A stretch of DNA of 10,616 nt from Setomelanomma holmii (taxonomy: Eukaryota > Ascomycota > Dothideomycetes > Pleosporales > Phaeosphaeriaceae): positions 1 through 10,616 of the forward strand of contig ML978464.1 of assembly GCA_010015745.1 (NCBI GenBank). The letters are read 5' to 3'. Below the pieces are notes generated by a model that worked only from the letters and a program-made list of their open reading frames with translations, had not been told where the DNA came from and made no database searches. Every line of letters begins with the position of its first letter. Position 1 is the stretch's first letter. Below, in pieces: positions 1-8,168 of this stretch. The position numbers and the translations under genes were made by a program.

Positions 1-226
1 CGTGATAACTAGTAGTAATATAACTGCAGCTACTGCTCTGCTGTGTAACAATTGCTGTTGCTGTTGCTAGTGCTGCTAATGCTGCTGCTGTTGCTGTAGC
101 AGATCTTACTGCTTCAAGAGCCTGACAGCATAGAAAAGCATCTTGCGCTTGGCCTAGCTCTGCAATTGGCGCACTACTAGGCGCTGGTAGAGGTAGTACA
201 GAAGCATGAGCACAACGGAAATACAT
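1..226 (-). CDS. Unrecognised Ala/Thr-rich open frame, running off the left edge
   Basis: On the minus strand a frame is open from an ATG at 226 to the window edge, about 75 codons. A stop lies upstream at 245-247. The first half has mixed composition (Pro/Ser-rich, then a segment reading ELGQAQDAF). The second half is low complexity, dominated by Ala and Thr, and is written by the CTG/GCT-type repeat on the plus strand. I recognise no family. Because the repeat keeps more than one frame open, the open length is weak proof of coding. It lies immediately outside the Fot1/pogo element, so it could be a host gene end, another transposon's gene, or chance. Confidence 0.22.
   Translation of the reverse strand, partial: MYFRCAHASVLPLPAPSSAPIAELGQAQDAFLCCQALEAVRSATATAAALAALATATAIVTQQSSSCSYITTSYH
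28..102. repeat. Imperfect CTG/GCT trinucleotide repeat
   Basis: The plus strand shows runs of CTG, TTG and GCT triplets broken by TAG, TAA and TGT variants. Read on the minus strand this gives GCA/ACA codons (Ala/Thr). The interruptions are mostly single-base transitions, so it looks like an old, decayed microsatellite-like tract. Confidence 0.55.
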
Positions 227-294
227 AGACAATACAACACTCTTCTAATTCATTTTGCATTACACCGCAATATTAACGCACAAGTCACATCGTA

Positions 295-337
295 CCGTGT
301 CCGTGCGCGTGATGCCCCCCTTTGCGTAATGCCCGCC
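295..337 (+). repeat. Left terminal inverted repeat of the pogo-like element
   Basis: This 43-bp terminal repeat differs from its partner at six positions (repeat positions 6, 15, 25, 29, 34 and 35). Four of these differences are transitions. After it the two ends still share an AACAACA block one base out of register, so similarity extends slightly further. The outer flank is TA at 293-294. Confidence 0.9.
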
Positions 338-389
338 AGAACAACAAGACGTGTCTTACACCCCACATTTAACACAACTTATCTCTACC

Positions 390-2455
390 AATTTGAGTCT
401 AATTGAAGATACGATTAGAGCAATCGAATTGCGCGAGCTAGGAGATGACTTTGCATACACTGAAGTTGCGAATCAGTTTAGCATAGATTGCTCTACACTT
501 AGCTAAAGGCACAAGGGCAAGACAGGCTCTTTTAAAGCTAAGGCAATTAGCTAGAAGAAACTCAGCCTAGAACAAGAGTTAGAGCTTGTACAGTACATTA
601 GAGACTTAACAGAACGAGGGCTTTCACCCACAAGAGAAATGATACAAGATTTCGCCTCTGCCGTGGCTAAGGAGGACATCAGCGAGAGCTGGGTTACCCG
701 TTTTGTTAACAACTACAAGGACCAGCTTACAGCCAAGTGGACCACTGGTATAGACTGTGTGAGGCACTAGGCTGATTCTGAGGATAAATACAAGCTGTAT
801 TTCAATCTCCTGCACTCCAAAACTGACAAGTATTAAGTGAAGCCTCAGCACATGTACAATATAGATGAGAAGGGCTTCCTAGTTGGTGTCACCTCTAGGT
901 CGAAGAGGATCTTTAGCAAGTATTTGCGGCAACAAGGGTGATTTACTGCCTCCTTGCAAGATAGCTTAAGAGAGTGAGTGACTGTTTTGGCTTTGATTTG
1001 TGCTGATAGATCAGCTCTTCCGCCTGCTCTTATCTACCAAGGAAAGACGCTGCAGTCAAGCTAGGTAGAGGACGACAAAGTAGGCTAACACAACGTCTTT
1101 ATGGCCTCATCACCTTCAAGATGGACTAATAACGATCTAGGATTAGCCTGGCTTAAGCAGGTATTTGACCGAAACACCAAGACAAAAGCGTGTTGGTCGT
1201 ACTAATTGCTAATAGTAGATGGCCACGGATCTCATCTTGTGTAACTGCGTGAGCAGTGTCGGTCGGAGGCTGTGATCAACGATTGTATTGCTATCTGTTG
1301 TCGTGTTGTGATTGTGATGTTCCAGGAGCTCTCGGCTCAGAGGTAAGTGCACTTGCCCATAGGGCAGTGCCTACTACAATAGGATAACATGTGACTTCAG
1401 CCACGTGGTTACATCTTACTATGGATTTTATCAATTATGGCAACAAGAATCGAATTCTCCTAGCTATCTTTACGCCTCACTCTACTTATACTCTTTAGCC
1501 ACTTAATGTAGTGATGTTCAAGCCTCTCTCTAGCAACTACTCTACAGAGCTCTCCTGACACCTTCATCTCAGCTAAGGCCTTATCGCAGTTAAGAAAGGC
1601 GACTTCTTCCTATTTGTTTAGGCTGCCTACGTCACCTCCTTTCAAGAATCTAGTATCCTTAAGTCTTTTAAAGCCACTGGCATCTCTCTAGCTAACAGGG
1701 ACGTTATACTCAAGCGCTTCTAAAAGAAGACTTCAGATGGAGATGAGAGCTCTAAAAGCAACAAGGAGCAAGGTGAGGAGACCTAGAGAGAGCTCTCTAA
1801 ACTGCTCCACGTTGCTGTAAAGGACTTAGCTTTAATTAAAGCAAAGAAGTTAGGTCACTCTCTCCACCATCTTCAGGTGAAAAATGAGCTTCTTAAGCAT
1901 GAGAACAAGGGCTTAAGGGAGGCTCTTGTTGCCAAAAAGAAACACCAGAAGAAGGGCAAAGCCCTTAACCTTCAACAACGTCAAGAGCACTATGGAGGAG
2001 CTTAATACTAGTCTCCCAGAAAGGTTAGAGAAGCGAACTTTCGTGAGAGCGTGAGAGCACGTAAGAAGAGAGAGGAGCAGCTCAAAAAAGTTAAGATGAA
2101 GGATATTAGACCTCAAAACTCCTCGTACAAGCAGAAGATTGCTGAAGAGAAGCGTATAGCAAGAGAGGCAGCTAAAGAGGAGCAGGAGAAGGAGAAAGAA
2201 AGGAAGGCTGCAGAGAAGCTTAAAGTTCAGCGCAGAAAACAGGAAGAAGGAGACGCTGCAACCGCTCAAAAAGCTGTACAAATATCCTAAAGAGGCAAGA
2301 GAGCAGCCTCACAAAAGGCTAGGTTAAAGGCAAAGAGAGCGCGTTGTGCGCAACCTGCTGTTGGTGGTAGTTCTGCTGCTAAGCCTACACCACCACCACC
2401 AACTAGAACTACCGCCAGCGGGCGCAAAGTCAAGCTTCCTACCAAATATAAGTAG
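390..2455 (+). pseudogene. Fot1/pogo-family DDE transposase, RIP-degraded and split by an insertion
   Basis: Read with stops ignored, the frame runs 390-1238 and then, after the nested insertion, 1418-2455. The N-terminus has the pogo helix-turn-helix (IRAIELRELGDDFAYTEVA). A CENP-B-like segment follows (RDLTERGLSPTREMI ... SWVTRF), then the DDE core. The first Asp is in YNIDEKGF (864-866) and the second in VDGHGSH (1218-1220). The third site reads PLN instead of PLD (AAT at 1505-1507), so one catalytic Asp is lost. A Lys/Glu-rich coiled-coil-like tail (about 2030-2290) and the family-typical end GRKVKLPTKYK follow, with TAG at 2453. In-frame stops begin at 504, 552, 768, 834, 939, 975, 1062, 1086 and 1496, with others. 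Most fit CAA/CAG to TAA/TAG. No start ATG is visible near 390. The enzyme would cut and paste DNA in the nucleus, but this copy cannot be active. Confidence 0.92.
1239..1414. mobile_element. 176-bp nested insertion with short inverted termini (MITE-like)
   Basis: The transposase frame breaks right after GHGSHL and resumes as TMDFI at 1418, as expected for this family (GHGSHVTMDF-like). The intervening DNA starts GTGTAACTGCGTG and ends CACGTGGTTACAT. The reverse complement of the end, ATGTAACCACGTG, matches the start at 10 of 13 positions. CTT flanks both sides (1236-1238 and 1415-1417). The direct repeat can also be read as CATCTT (1233-1238 and 1412-1417) if the right end is placed three bases earlier. 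Removing 1239-1417 (179 bp) restores the codons CAT CTT ACT ATG GAT. There is no coding capacity. It entered after, or during decay of, the pogo-like element. Confidence 0.75.
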
Positions 2456-2565
2456 GCTAAATTGATCGTAAGTATCACTTTAGTACTCCACCACAGAATC
2501 TCGTGATAATAGCTACTGTGGGCGACAGTAGAGCTTCAATTTTCTACTGCGCTCATGTTGTTGGG

Positions 2566-2608
2566 GGCGGGCAGCACGCGAAGAGGGGCATCAAGCGCAC
2601 GGGCACGG
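2566..2608 (-). repeat. Right terminal inverted repeat of the pogo-like element
   Basis: Reverse complement partner of 295-337. The outer flank is TA at 2609-2610. It keeps C where the left copy has T at repeat positions 6 and 29, so the right end looks less mutated there. Confidence 0.9.
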
Positions 2609-2610
2609 TA

Positions 2611-3169
2611 GGTCTTATCGATAGGAGCGCTCCCGGTATCGAGTCGCGAACGCCAAGGGCTGTTCACTCATTCTCAGCCTTTCCCAGCTCGATTGATTTA
2701 TGGACCCCCAGCAGCTCACGATGCGCTACGAATCTTTTTTAATATCCGAAGATCAAATTCCTTCCACAAAGAAGCTGATGATGCCTGCCGACTCCAAGTG
2801 AGCTAACGTCGGCACCTGCGTCGTACCGAAGATAAGGGCCGTAAAATGGAGCAAGAGATGTGCATAATTAGCATCTCGAACCCAGCATTCTCCGGGGCCT
2901 CTGTCGATACCTTCAGCTCCCGAAAAGTGGACCACAACGCGCGTTGTTATCCTACAATCAGACGGCCTAGGTCTTCTTCAAGAGGACTCCTATCGCCTTG
3001 AACTGCTTGATCAAGACAGCACAATCATAGAGGTAGTTGCGTGTGTATCTGCGCAAGGACATTTGGGTATGGTAAATTGGACTGCGTAAGGGTGGATGGA
3101 AAGCGTACCACCGGAGATAAGAGATATCGAAGAAGGCTTCAACCGCATTTCACGTCTGCTGACTCGAAG
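2611..3169. other. Non-coding interval upstream of the FAD monooxygenase
   Basis: No convincing gene is present. A 60-codon minus frame (2753-2935) and a 79-codon plus frame (2503-2742) match nothing I recognise; the plus frame also runs through the transposon end. The interval must carry the promoter and 5' leader of the monooxygenase, but I see no clear TATA box. The monooxygenase frame is open back to 3041 without an ATG, so this part is taken as leader. Confidence 0.5.
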
Positions 3170-4504
3170 ATGGCGACCACTACATCAGCTCCAACCTTTC
3201 AGAATCACGCGTCTCTCCCCATTGCCATCGTTGGCGGCGGCCTCGGTGGCCTAGCACTCGCAATCGGACTCGTCAAGCACGGTATCAGCATCCATATCTA
3301 CGAATCGGCTTCAGCATTCTCCGAGATAGGCGCTGGCGTCACTTTTGGCATCAATGCTACAACAGCGCTTCACCTCCTCCACCCTCGCCTCCTTGAGAGA
3401 TACAAGAAACATGCCACCTACAATGCCGACCCCGCGCGAGCCAACACCTTTTATACGATGCGATGGGGCACGGATGAAAGACGAAGCGGTGGCCGTAAGG
3501 CTGGCGATATCGCCTGGCATCTAGACGATATCTGGTATGACAAACGCGCTCAGCAATTGGGTGTGAAGACAAGGAGTTGTATACACAGAGCGCGCCTGCT
3601 GGAAGAGCTGATTGCTTTGCTTCCTGAGGGGGTTACATCTTTTGGCAAAAGCTTCGAGGGCGCCAAGGAGTTAGACGATGGCTCACTTGAGCTGCGCTTT
3701 GCTGATGGTACGACCGCTAATGCTGCGGCTATCATTGGTTGTGATGGAATCAAGAGCAGGGTAAGAGCGCATGTGTGTGCGGAAGTCCAGGCGAGCTACG
3801 CGGGAGAATGTGCCTATCGTGCAGTGGTGCCAAGAGCCGAAGCTGAAGCTACTCTTGGAGCTGACAAGGTGTTGAATGGCTACATCTACTGCGGCTATGG
3901 CGGTTACATCATTACCTATCCCATCGAGAATGGCGACTTGATCAACATGGTTGCGATACCACACGACGAAGGCGACGCGAAGAATCGGATCACAGACGAT
4001 TGGACAGTACCTACGACCGCGACTGAGATGCTGCAGCGCTTTCAAGGCTGGTATTCTCCGCTTATCGACCTCATATCGCGCTATCAGCTACCTTCGAAAT
4101 GGGCATTGTTCCATTTGCAGCATGCCAAACAATACTATCAACGGCGTATCTGCTTGATGGGCGACAGCGCGCATGCTACATGCCCGCACTTGGGCGCAGG
4201 CGCAGGCATGGCCATGGAAGATGCATATATACTGAGCAGCCTCATCGCCACTGTCAGTAACTTTGCAGACATCGAGAAAGCCTTTCACGCATATAACGAT
4301 GTGAGGCGACCGCGTACACAGGAACGTATAAAGCGCAGCCTGCAAGCCGCTCTCGCTTGCGACTTTCTCTTGCCAGATGTCGGCGACAATGTAGCTATCT
4401 TGAAGGAGCGGCTCGAAGAATCATATCGCTGGCTATGGCATATCGATCTCGAAGCGCAACTGGAGGCTGCAAAGGATATCATGGATGGCGAAAGGTCACC
4501 GTGA
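3170..4504 (+). CDS. FAD-dependent monooxygenase, salicylate 1-hydroxylase-like
   Basis: Predicted to hydroxylate an aromatic acid with NAD(P)H and O2. For salicylate hydroxylase the reaction is decarboxylative hydroxylation to catechol. The start is the first in-frame ATG, in a good context (A at -3, G at +4), giving 444 residues in one exon; the family is usually 410-450. The N-terminal Rossmann fold has IVGGGLGGLALA (GxGxxG at 22-27) and the acidic end of the second strand in YE45. The CDG motif is at Asp192. The FAD ribityl/GD motif is LMGDSAHATCPHLGAGAGMA with Asp332. The C-terminus WLWHIDLEAQLEAA is typical of fungal salicylate-hydroxylase homologues. No stops, frameshifts or odd residues are seen, so it looks functional. 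The substrate cannot be fixed from sequence; other benzoate-type or secondary-metabolite substrates are possible. It has its own upstream region, 613 bp before the next ATG. Confidence 0.9.
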   Translation: MATTTSAPTFQNHASLPIAIVGGGLGGLALAIGLVKHGISIHIYESASAFSEIGAGVTFGINATTALHLLHPRLLERYKKHATYNADPARANTFYTMRWGTDERRSGGRKAGDIAWHLDDIWYDKRAQQLGVKTRSCIHRARLLEELIALLPEGVTSFGKSFEGAKELDDGSLELRFADGTTANAAAIIGCDGIKSRVRAHVCAEVQASYAGECAYRAVVPRAEAEATLGADKVLNGYIYCGYGGYIITYPIENGDLINMVAIPHDEGDAKNRITDDWTVPTTATEMLQRFQGWYSPLIDLISRYQLPSKWALFHLQHAKQYYQRRICLMGDSAHATCPHLGAGAGMAMEDAYILSSLIATVSNFADIEKAFHAYNDVRRPRTQERIKRSLQAALACDFLLPDVGDNVAILKERLEESYRWLWHIDLEAQLEAAKDIMDGERSP

Positions 4505-5117
4505 CCTTGACAGTTGTGCGCCATGCCCATTGTTTAAAGATGTGTATTTGCAAGCATGTCTCCCACGAAGCCTCTGTGCGCGCTGCAGACGTCGGAAGCT
4601 CGACACGTGGAAGATCCAGTGTGAAAATACGCATTCACATCTCGCGCTGCATATTCCAGAAGAATCTGATGCGCAATGGACGAGTGACATATAGCATAGG
4701 GTGGAATGATCATCGGTCTCGAGTTAGGGCTTCTGCACTCTTAAGGACCGTGAACCTGCAACCACCAGCGTGTGCGCCGTACCAAACGCATAAAACGACA
4801 GAACTCCACGTAAAGCATGGTTGTAGAGATTCTCCAGTTCGCTATCAAAATGATTACAAATGCGACGATAACGTCATCGGTATTTCTAAAGCCGACGTTT
4901 GAAAGCAGGGACTAGTCAAAATCTCGAAGACTGCCGAAACTGGCCGACGACTAGAGCGTCTCTAATACGCCCACATATATATACCAGATGGCTTAGGCCA
5001 CAACAACTGCCGTGTCCGACAATCAAACCAGCAACCTCTTTCGCCCTACGAACTCTCAAATTCCTCACCCATTCCAGAAGATTTACCGCTACTGCGTTGC
5101 GAGCGTCCATCCTCAGC
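4505..5117. other. Intergenic region: monooxygenase 3' end and Old Yellow Enzyme promoter
   Basis: No independent gene is supported. A 181-codon plus frame beginning inside the monooxygenase (4357-4902) has no family features and is a shadow frame. The right end holds a TATA box (4976-4983). The Old Yellow Enzyme frame is open upstream from about 4899 to 5117 without any ATG. Confidence 0.6.
4976..4983 (+). promoter_or_regulatory. Probable TATA box of the Old Yellow Enzyme gene
   Basis: TATATATA lies 135 bp before the chosen ATG. A transcript starting about 30 bp downstream would have a leader of roughly 100 nt, normal for filamentous fungi. Confidence 0.45.
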
Positions 5118-6221
5118 ATGTCCGAATCACGCCTTTTCAAGCCACTTAAAGTTGGCAGCATTGAGCTCAAGAATCGTGTCGCAATGGCACCGCTAACACG
5201 CTTCCGAGCCAGCGATGAGCATGTTATCTTGCCCATGGCTGCTGAATACTATGGCCAGCGGGCAATAACACCCGGAACTCTTCTAATCACGGAAGCCACC
5301 ATTGTGTCACCAGAGCACGGTGGATATCCTAATGTGCCCTACATCCACACCCAGGAGCAGATAGATGCATGGAAGAAGGTCACCGAAGCAGTGCACAGGA
5401 AGGGGAGCTTCATCTACTCGCAACTATGGGCATTAGGACGTGTCGCAAACCCACAATTCGCCAAAGCCAAGGGCATCACAATCAAGAGTTCAAGCGCCAT
5501 TGCACTTGACTCCGAGCACGGAGAGCCGCAAGAAATGACCCACGAGGACATCAAGTCAACTGTAGCAGCTTTCGCACAAGCCGCTAAGAACGCCATCGCA
5601 GCAGGCTTCGACGGCGTAGAAATCCACGGCGCAAACGGGTACCTCGTGGACCAATTTAACCAGGACAAAGTCAACCAGCGCACAGACCAGTACGGCGGTA
5701 GTGTTGAGAACCGATCGCGCTTTGCGCTCGAAGTCACCAAGGCTGTTGTTGACACTGTTGGCGCTGACAAGACTGGTATTCGCTTGAGTCCGTTCTCAGA
5801 GTTTCAGGGCATGCGTATGACCGATCCTATCCCGCAGTTTTCGCATATCATCAAGAATCTCAACGACCTTGGTCTGGCATACATCCACCTTGTCGAGTCG
5901 CGCATCTCTGGCAATGCCGATGTTGAGACCTTCGCCAGCCTTGATCCCCTGCTCCCACTTTTCAATGGACCAGTGTTGATCGCTGGTGGCTTCAAGCCTG
6001 ATTCTGCGAAGCGGGTGGTTGATGAAGACCGCAAGGACCGTGATGTGGTCGTTGTATTTGGCAGGTACTTCATTAGCACGCCAGATATTGTCTTTAGGCT
6101 AGAGAAGGGGATTGAGCTGAATCCCTATGATCGCAATACTTTCTACAATGCGAAGGAGGAGAGGGGTTACACGGATCAGCCGTTTAGCAAGGAGTTCTTG
6201 GCGGTAAAAGCGAAGGCATGA
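5118..6221 (+). CDS. Old Yellow Enzyme-family NADPH ene-reductase (FMN)
   Basis: Predicted FMN flavoprotein that reduces activated C=C bonds of alpha,beta-unsaturated carbonyls with NADPH. Relatives are annotated as NADPH dehydrogenase, 12-oxophytodienoate reductase-like, or alkaloid-pathway reductases. The start is the first ATG in frame (A at -3), giving 367 residues, normal for fungal class II OYEs. It opens LFKPLKVGSIELKNRVAMAP with LTRFR, the usual TIM-barrel start and FMN loop. QLWALGR follows. VEIHGANGYLVDQF carries the substrate-binding His170 and Asn173 and the proton donor Tyr175. Then come TDQYGGSVENRSRF, a phosphate-binding segment ending FGRYFISTPD, and LNPYDRNTFY near the C-terminus. 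The gene is intronless and intact. Upstream codons in the same frame would encode an Arg/Ser/Thr-rich stretch ending RRFTATALRASILS, resembling a mitochondrial presequence, but no ATG precedes it. Confidence 0.92.
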   Translation: MSESRLFKPLKVGSIELKNRVAMAPLTRFRASDEHVILPMAAEYYGQRAITPGTLLITEATIVSPEHGGYPNVPYIHTQEQIDAWKKVTEAVHRKGSFIYSQLWALGRVANPQFAKAKGITIKSSSAIALDSEHGEPQEMTHEDIKSTVAAFAQAAKNAIAAGFDGVEIHGANGYLVDQFNQDKVNQRTDQYGGSVENRSRFALEVTKAVVDTVGADKTGIRLSPFSEFQGMRMTDPIPQFSHIIKNLNDLGLAYIHLVESRISGNADVETFASLDPLLPLFNGPVLIAGGFKPDSAKRVVDEDRKDRDVVVVFGRYFISTPDIVFRLEKGIELNPYDRNTFYNAKEERGYTDQPFSKEFLAVKAKA

Positions 6222-6710
6222 GGGTTTGCATCTTGCTAGAGCATGACAGCGGGCGTTTCGAAGCACAGCATCATGGTGTGATACCGCTAGATTATGACCT
6301 GAGTTCAATGGTATACTCCCCGTTACTTGCAACTGCTTCATGTTAACTGACTTCTTCCTCGCTACTTAGATCTTGCTGTCATCGCTGCTTCCTCTTTCAT
6401 TGGGTGACATCAGTTACTTGCTAGTGTGCACGATAAATGTGATGCAGTGCCAAAGTCATTGGGCGACCTATTGCTGCGCTCGGTTTACGGTAGGGCTCTC
6501 CCAGAAGTGAGTAAGAACACAACCTCAGCGTTTTGTATGACTCCACCCGTGCATCGACTCGTCCCCTAAGCCAGAGAAATAGATGACTTGTCGTCGAAGC
6601 GAGTATAAATGGCCGTCCCCTTTGCTTCATCAGCAGCGATATACTCAACACTAAGCACGTCATCTCCATAAGCACTTCCTTAGCACGACTTCTTACAAGT
6701 CACGTACAGC
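6222..6710. other. Intergenic region: Old Yellow Enzyme 3' end and SRR1-like gene promoter
   Basis: No gene is seen. A CT-rich patch at about 6350-6400 and a TATA box at 6604 suit a promoter. An 84-codon minus frame (6421-6675) has no recognisable features. Confidence 0.6.
6604..6610 (+). promoter_or_regulatory. Probable TATA box of the SRR1-like gene
   Basis: TATAAAT lies 101 bp upstream of the ATG at 6711, a distance similar to that at the other genes here. Its survival suggests the gene was recently transcribed. Confidence 0.5.
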
Positions 6711-7805
6711 ATGCCACCAGCAGAAGAATGGACGTCAGCCGAAACAAAGGCCGTAGGAGAGCTGAGAGGAAAAAGACTTTACACTGATGAGCGCATCAGA
6801 GCCTGAATCCAGAATGAAAACGATTTGAACACAGCCCCGTACGAGACCACTGTCATAACATTTGATGCGAAAGGCCAGAAGCACGAAATTCAAGCAAAAG
6901 GGCCTGGCAAGCGGATCGTATTCTGTAGCTATCACCAAGTCGTTGGATATGGCCACGGAGAATCGCAAGAGCTCAATAAGCCTGGTAACCCAGTACAGTA
7001 TGCTGATCCAGGATATGAGAGTATGCTGGTCAGAGTCGCTGGTGCTTGGCCGATTCCCAGACCTGCTGAGTGCTGCCTTGTTCCGGAATACTTCAATGAG
7101 CTACAAGAGAACGTCGAAGAATGGAAGAAATCAGAGGCCTATGTAGATCTTACGGCGCATGTTCAAAGACGGGCCCATAAGATGACTGAGGTCAAGAATG
7201 TGGTATGTTTTGGCCTCGGTAGGCTCAAATTTGACAAGGACTAAGGTGCCTGCCACGGCGACAAGAATCTCTTGCAATACTACGCCGCTATGCATATTTG
7301 TGACATGTTTGCGAAAGAGCAAAAGAAACCGAAGAATGAGATCCCAATATATGTTCAGGATCCAGAGTACTGCGCAGAGTGCAAAAGGAGACTCGTAGAA
7401 GAACTCGACTTCAAGGTCCTGGGGTCCAATGCCGGATATCTTTATGTCGATGGCAATACATTTGTGGTGAGCTCCTCACCAGGCGCACCTGTTCGCCAGA
7501 TCATCGGAGACCTTACTCTGGACACCAAAGGTCCTGCCGGCATGCTGTGCAATATCGTTCAGGGCGATGGACATGGGGACGCATTCAATATGATCGATGC
7601 GGACTCTGAACCCCTCTACCTCTGGTTCTACATGAGCACCCAAGACGGAATGCAGAAGGAATGGTCCCGAAATCCGAACCCAAATGATTTCGACGAAGGG
7701 GAAAGCGACTGGAAGCAGGAAGTAAGATTTGGGAACGTGACTAATATGTTCAGGTCTGTGTTTGATGAAATTGGCTTGTACTGCAAACCTAAGAACTTGG
7801 TTTAG
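6711..7805 (+). pseudogene. SRR1-like domain protein gene with two in-frame stop codons
   Basis: The ATG (A at -3) opens a frame that continues without a shift to TAG at 7803, 365 codons in all. It is interrupted by TGA at 6804-6806 (codon 32) and TAA at 7242-7244 (codon 178). The protein matches the SRR1-like domain pattern common in fungi: NVVCFGLGRL at 163-172, then LLQYYAAMHICDMF, IPIYVQDPEY with Asp-Pro at 217-218, LVEELDFKVL, and a C-terminal half with YLYVDGNTFVV. The molecular role of fungal SRR1-like proteins is largely unknown; the domain is named after a plant circadian and light-response regulator. The second stop falls just after the most conserved motif. It cannot be spliced out without losing conserved residues, and it fits CAA to TAA. 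The first stop could be avoided by a 60-nt in-frame GT-AG intron (6753-6812), but that donor (GTAGGA) is poor and the removed residues look like family sequence. Recent pseudogene is favoured; sequence error or readthrough is not excluded. Confidence 0.8.
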
Positions 7806-8168
7806 TCACGGGTCGTGCCCTCTATAGATCTTCTCAGATTCAGTTTTGTGTGGAGTTCCAAGTGGTTTAATCCAACCTTTCAACCCCCATTTCTCATTCT
7901 CCGCGCCACTAATGTCATGCGCAACTCTTCACTATTCTTGGGTAGCAGCGGATGCGTCACTCTTCTTGATCTGCTCCTCATACTCCTTCTTATTCCCCAC
8001 ATCCTTCGGCAGCCTCATCGTCCCCAATCCCTACTTGTCCATTAACCTCTCCCTAATCCCCATACACTTAACCCAACTCTTCCTCGGCGTCATCCTCTCA
8101 TGCCACCCCTTCACATTCGGGAACCCATTCCACCTCTCCTCCGCCGGCACTCCCAGGAACCACTCCAC

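Larger units (their letters stand above)
295..2608 (+). mobile_element. Fot1/pogo-like (Tc1-mariner) DNA transposon, full length but inactivated
   Basis: Both ends are visible. Position 295 inward and the reverse complement of 2608 inward align over 43 bp with 37 identities. Both start CCGTG, then T or C, then CCGTGCGC. Each end is flanked outside by the dinucleotide TA (293-294 and 2609-2610), the standard target duplication of Tc1/mariner/pogo elements. Between them lies one degraded transposase gene on the plus strand. Total length is 2314 bp, or about 2135 bp without the nested insertion, in the usual range for fungal pogo-like elements. Many in-frame TAG/TAA codons explained by CAG/CAA to TAG/TAA indicate RIP. 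Removing the element joins the flanks at a single TA. Confidence 0.93.

Noticed and set aside
1913..2281. 122-codon minus-strand Leu/Ser-rich frame looking like a membrane protein
   Set aside because: It is the antisense of the Lys/Glu-rich tail of the transposase; AAG/GAG codons read backwards give Leu and Phe.
2870..2895. Minus-strand GGGTTCGAGA, similar to a tRNA B box
   Set aside because: No T-stem, acceptor stem or anticodon arm can be folded around it.
4494..4506. 13-bp palindrome GGTCACCGTGACC spanning the monooxygenase stop codon
   Set aside because: Short, no pyrimidine-rich tail or partner copies; chance is sufficient. It resembles the end of the GST insertion only over GTGACC/GTGACA.
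4357..4902. 181-codon plus-strand frame overlapping the end of the monooxygenase gene
   Set aside because: It lies in a different frame over a well-supported coding end, has no family motif, and its second half falls in intergenic DNA. It is treated as a shadow frame.
4988..4996. Minimal upstream ORF (ATG GCT TAG) before the Old Yellow Enzyme gene
   Set aside because: It lies only 5 bp after the TATA box, so it is probably upstream of the transcription start.
7203..7265. GTATGT, a good fungal splice donor, which might remove the TAA at 7242 from the SRR1-like gene
   Set aside because: Splicing there would delete the VCFGLG core, the most conserved part of the domain, so the string is taken as coding sequence.
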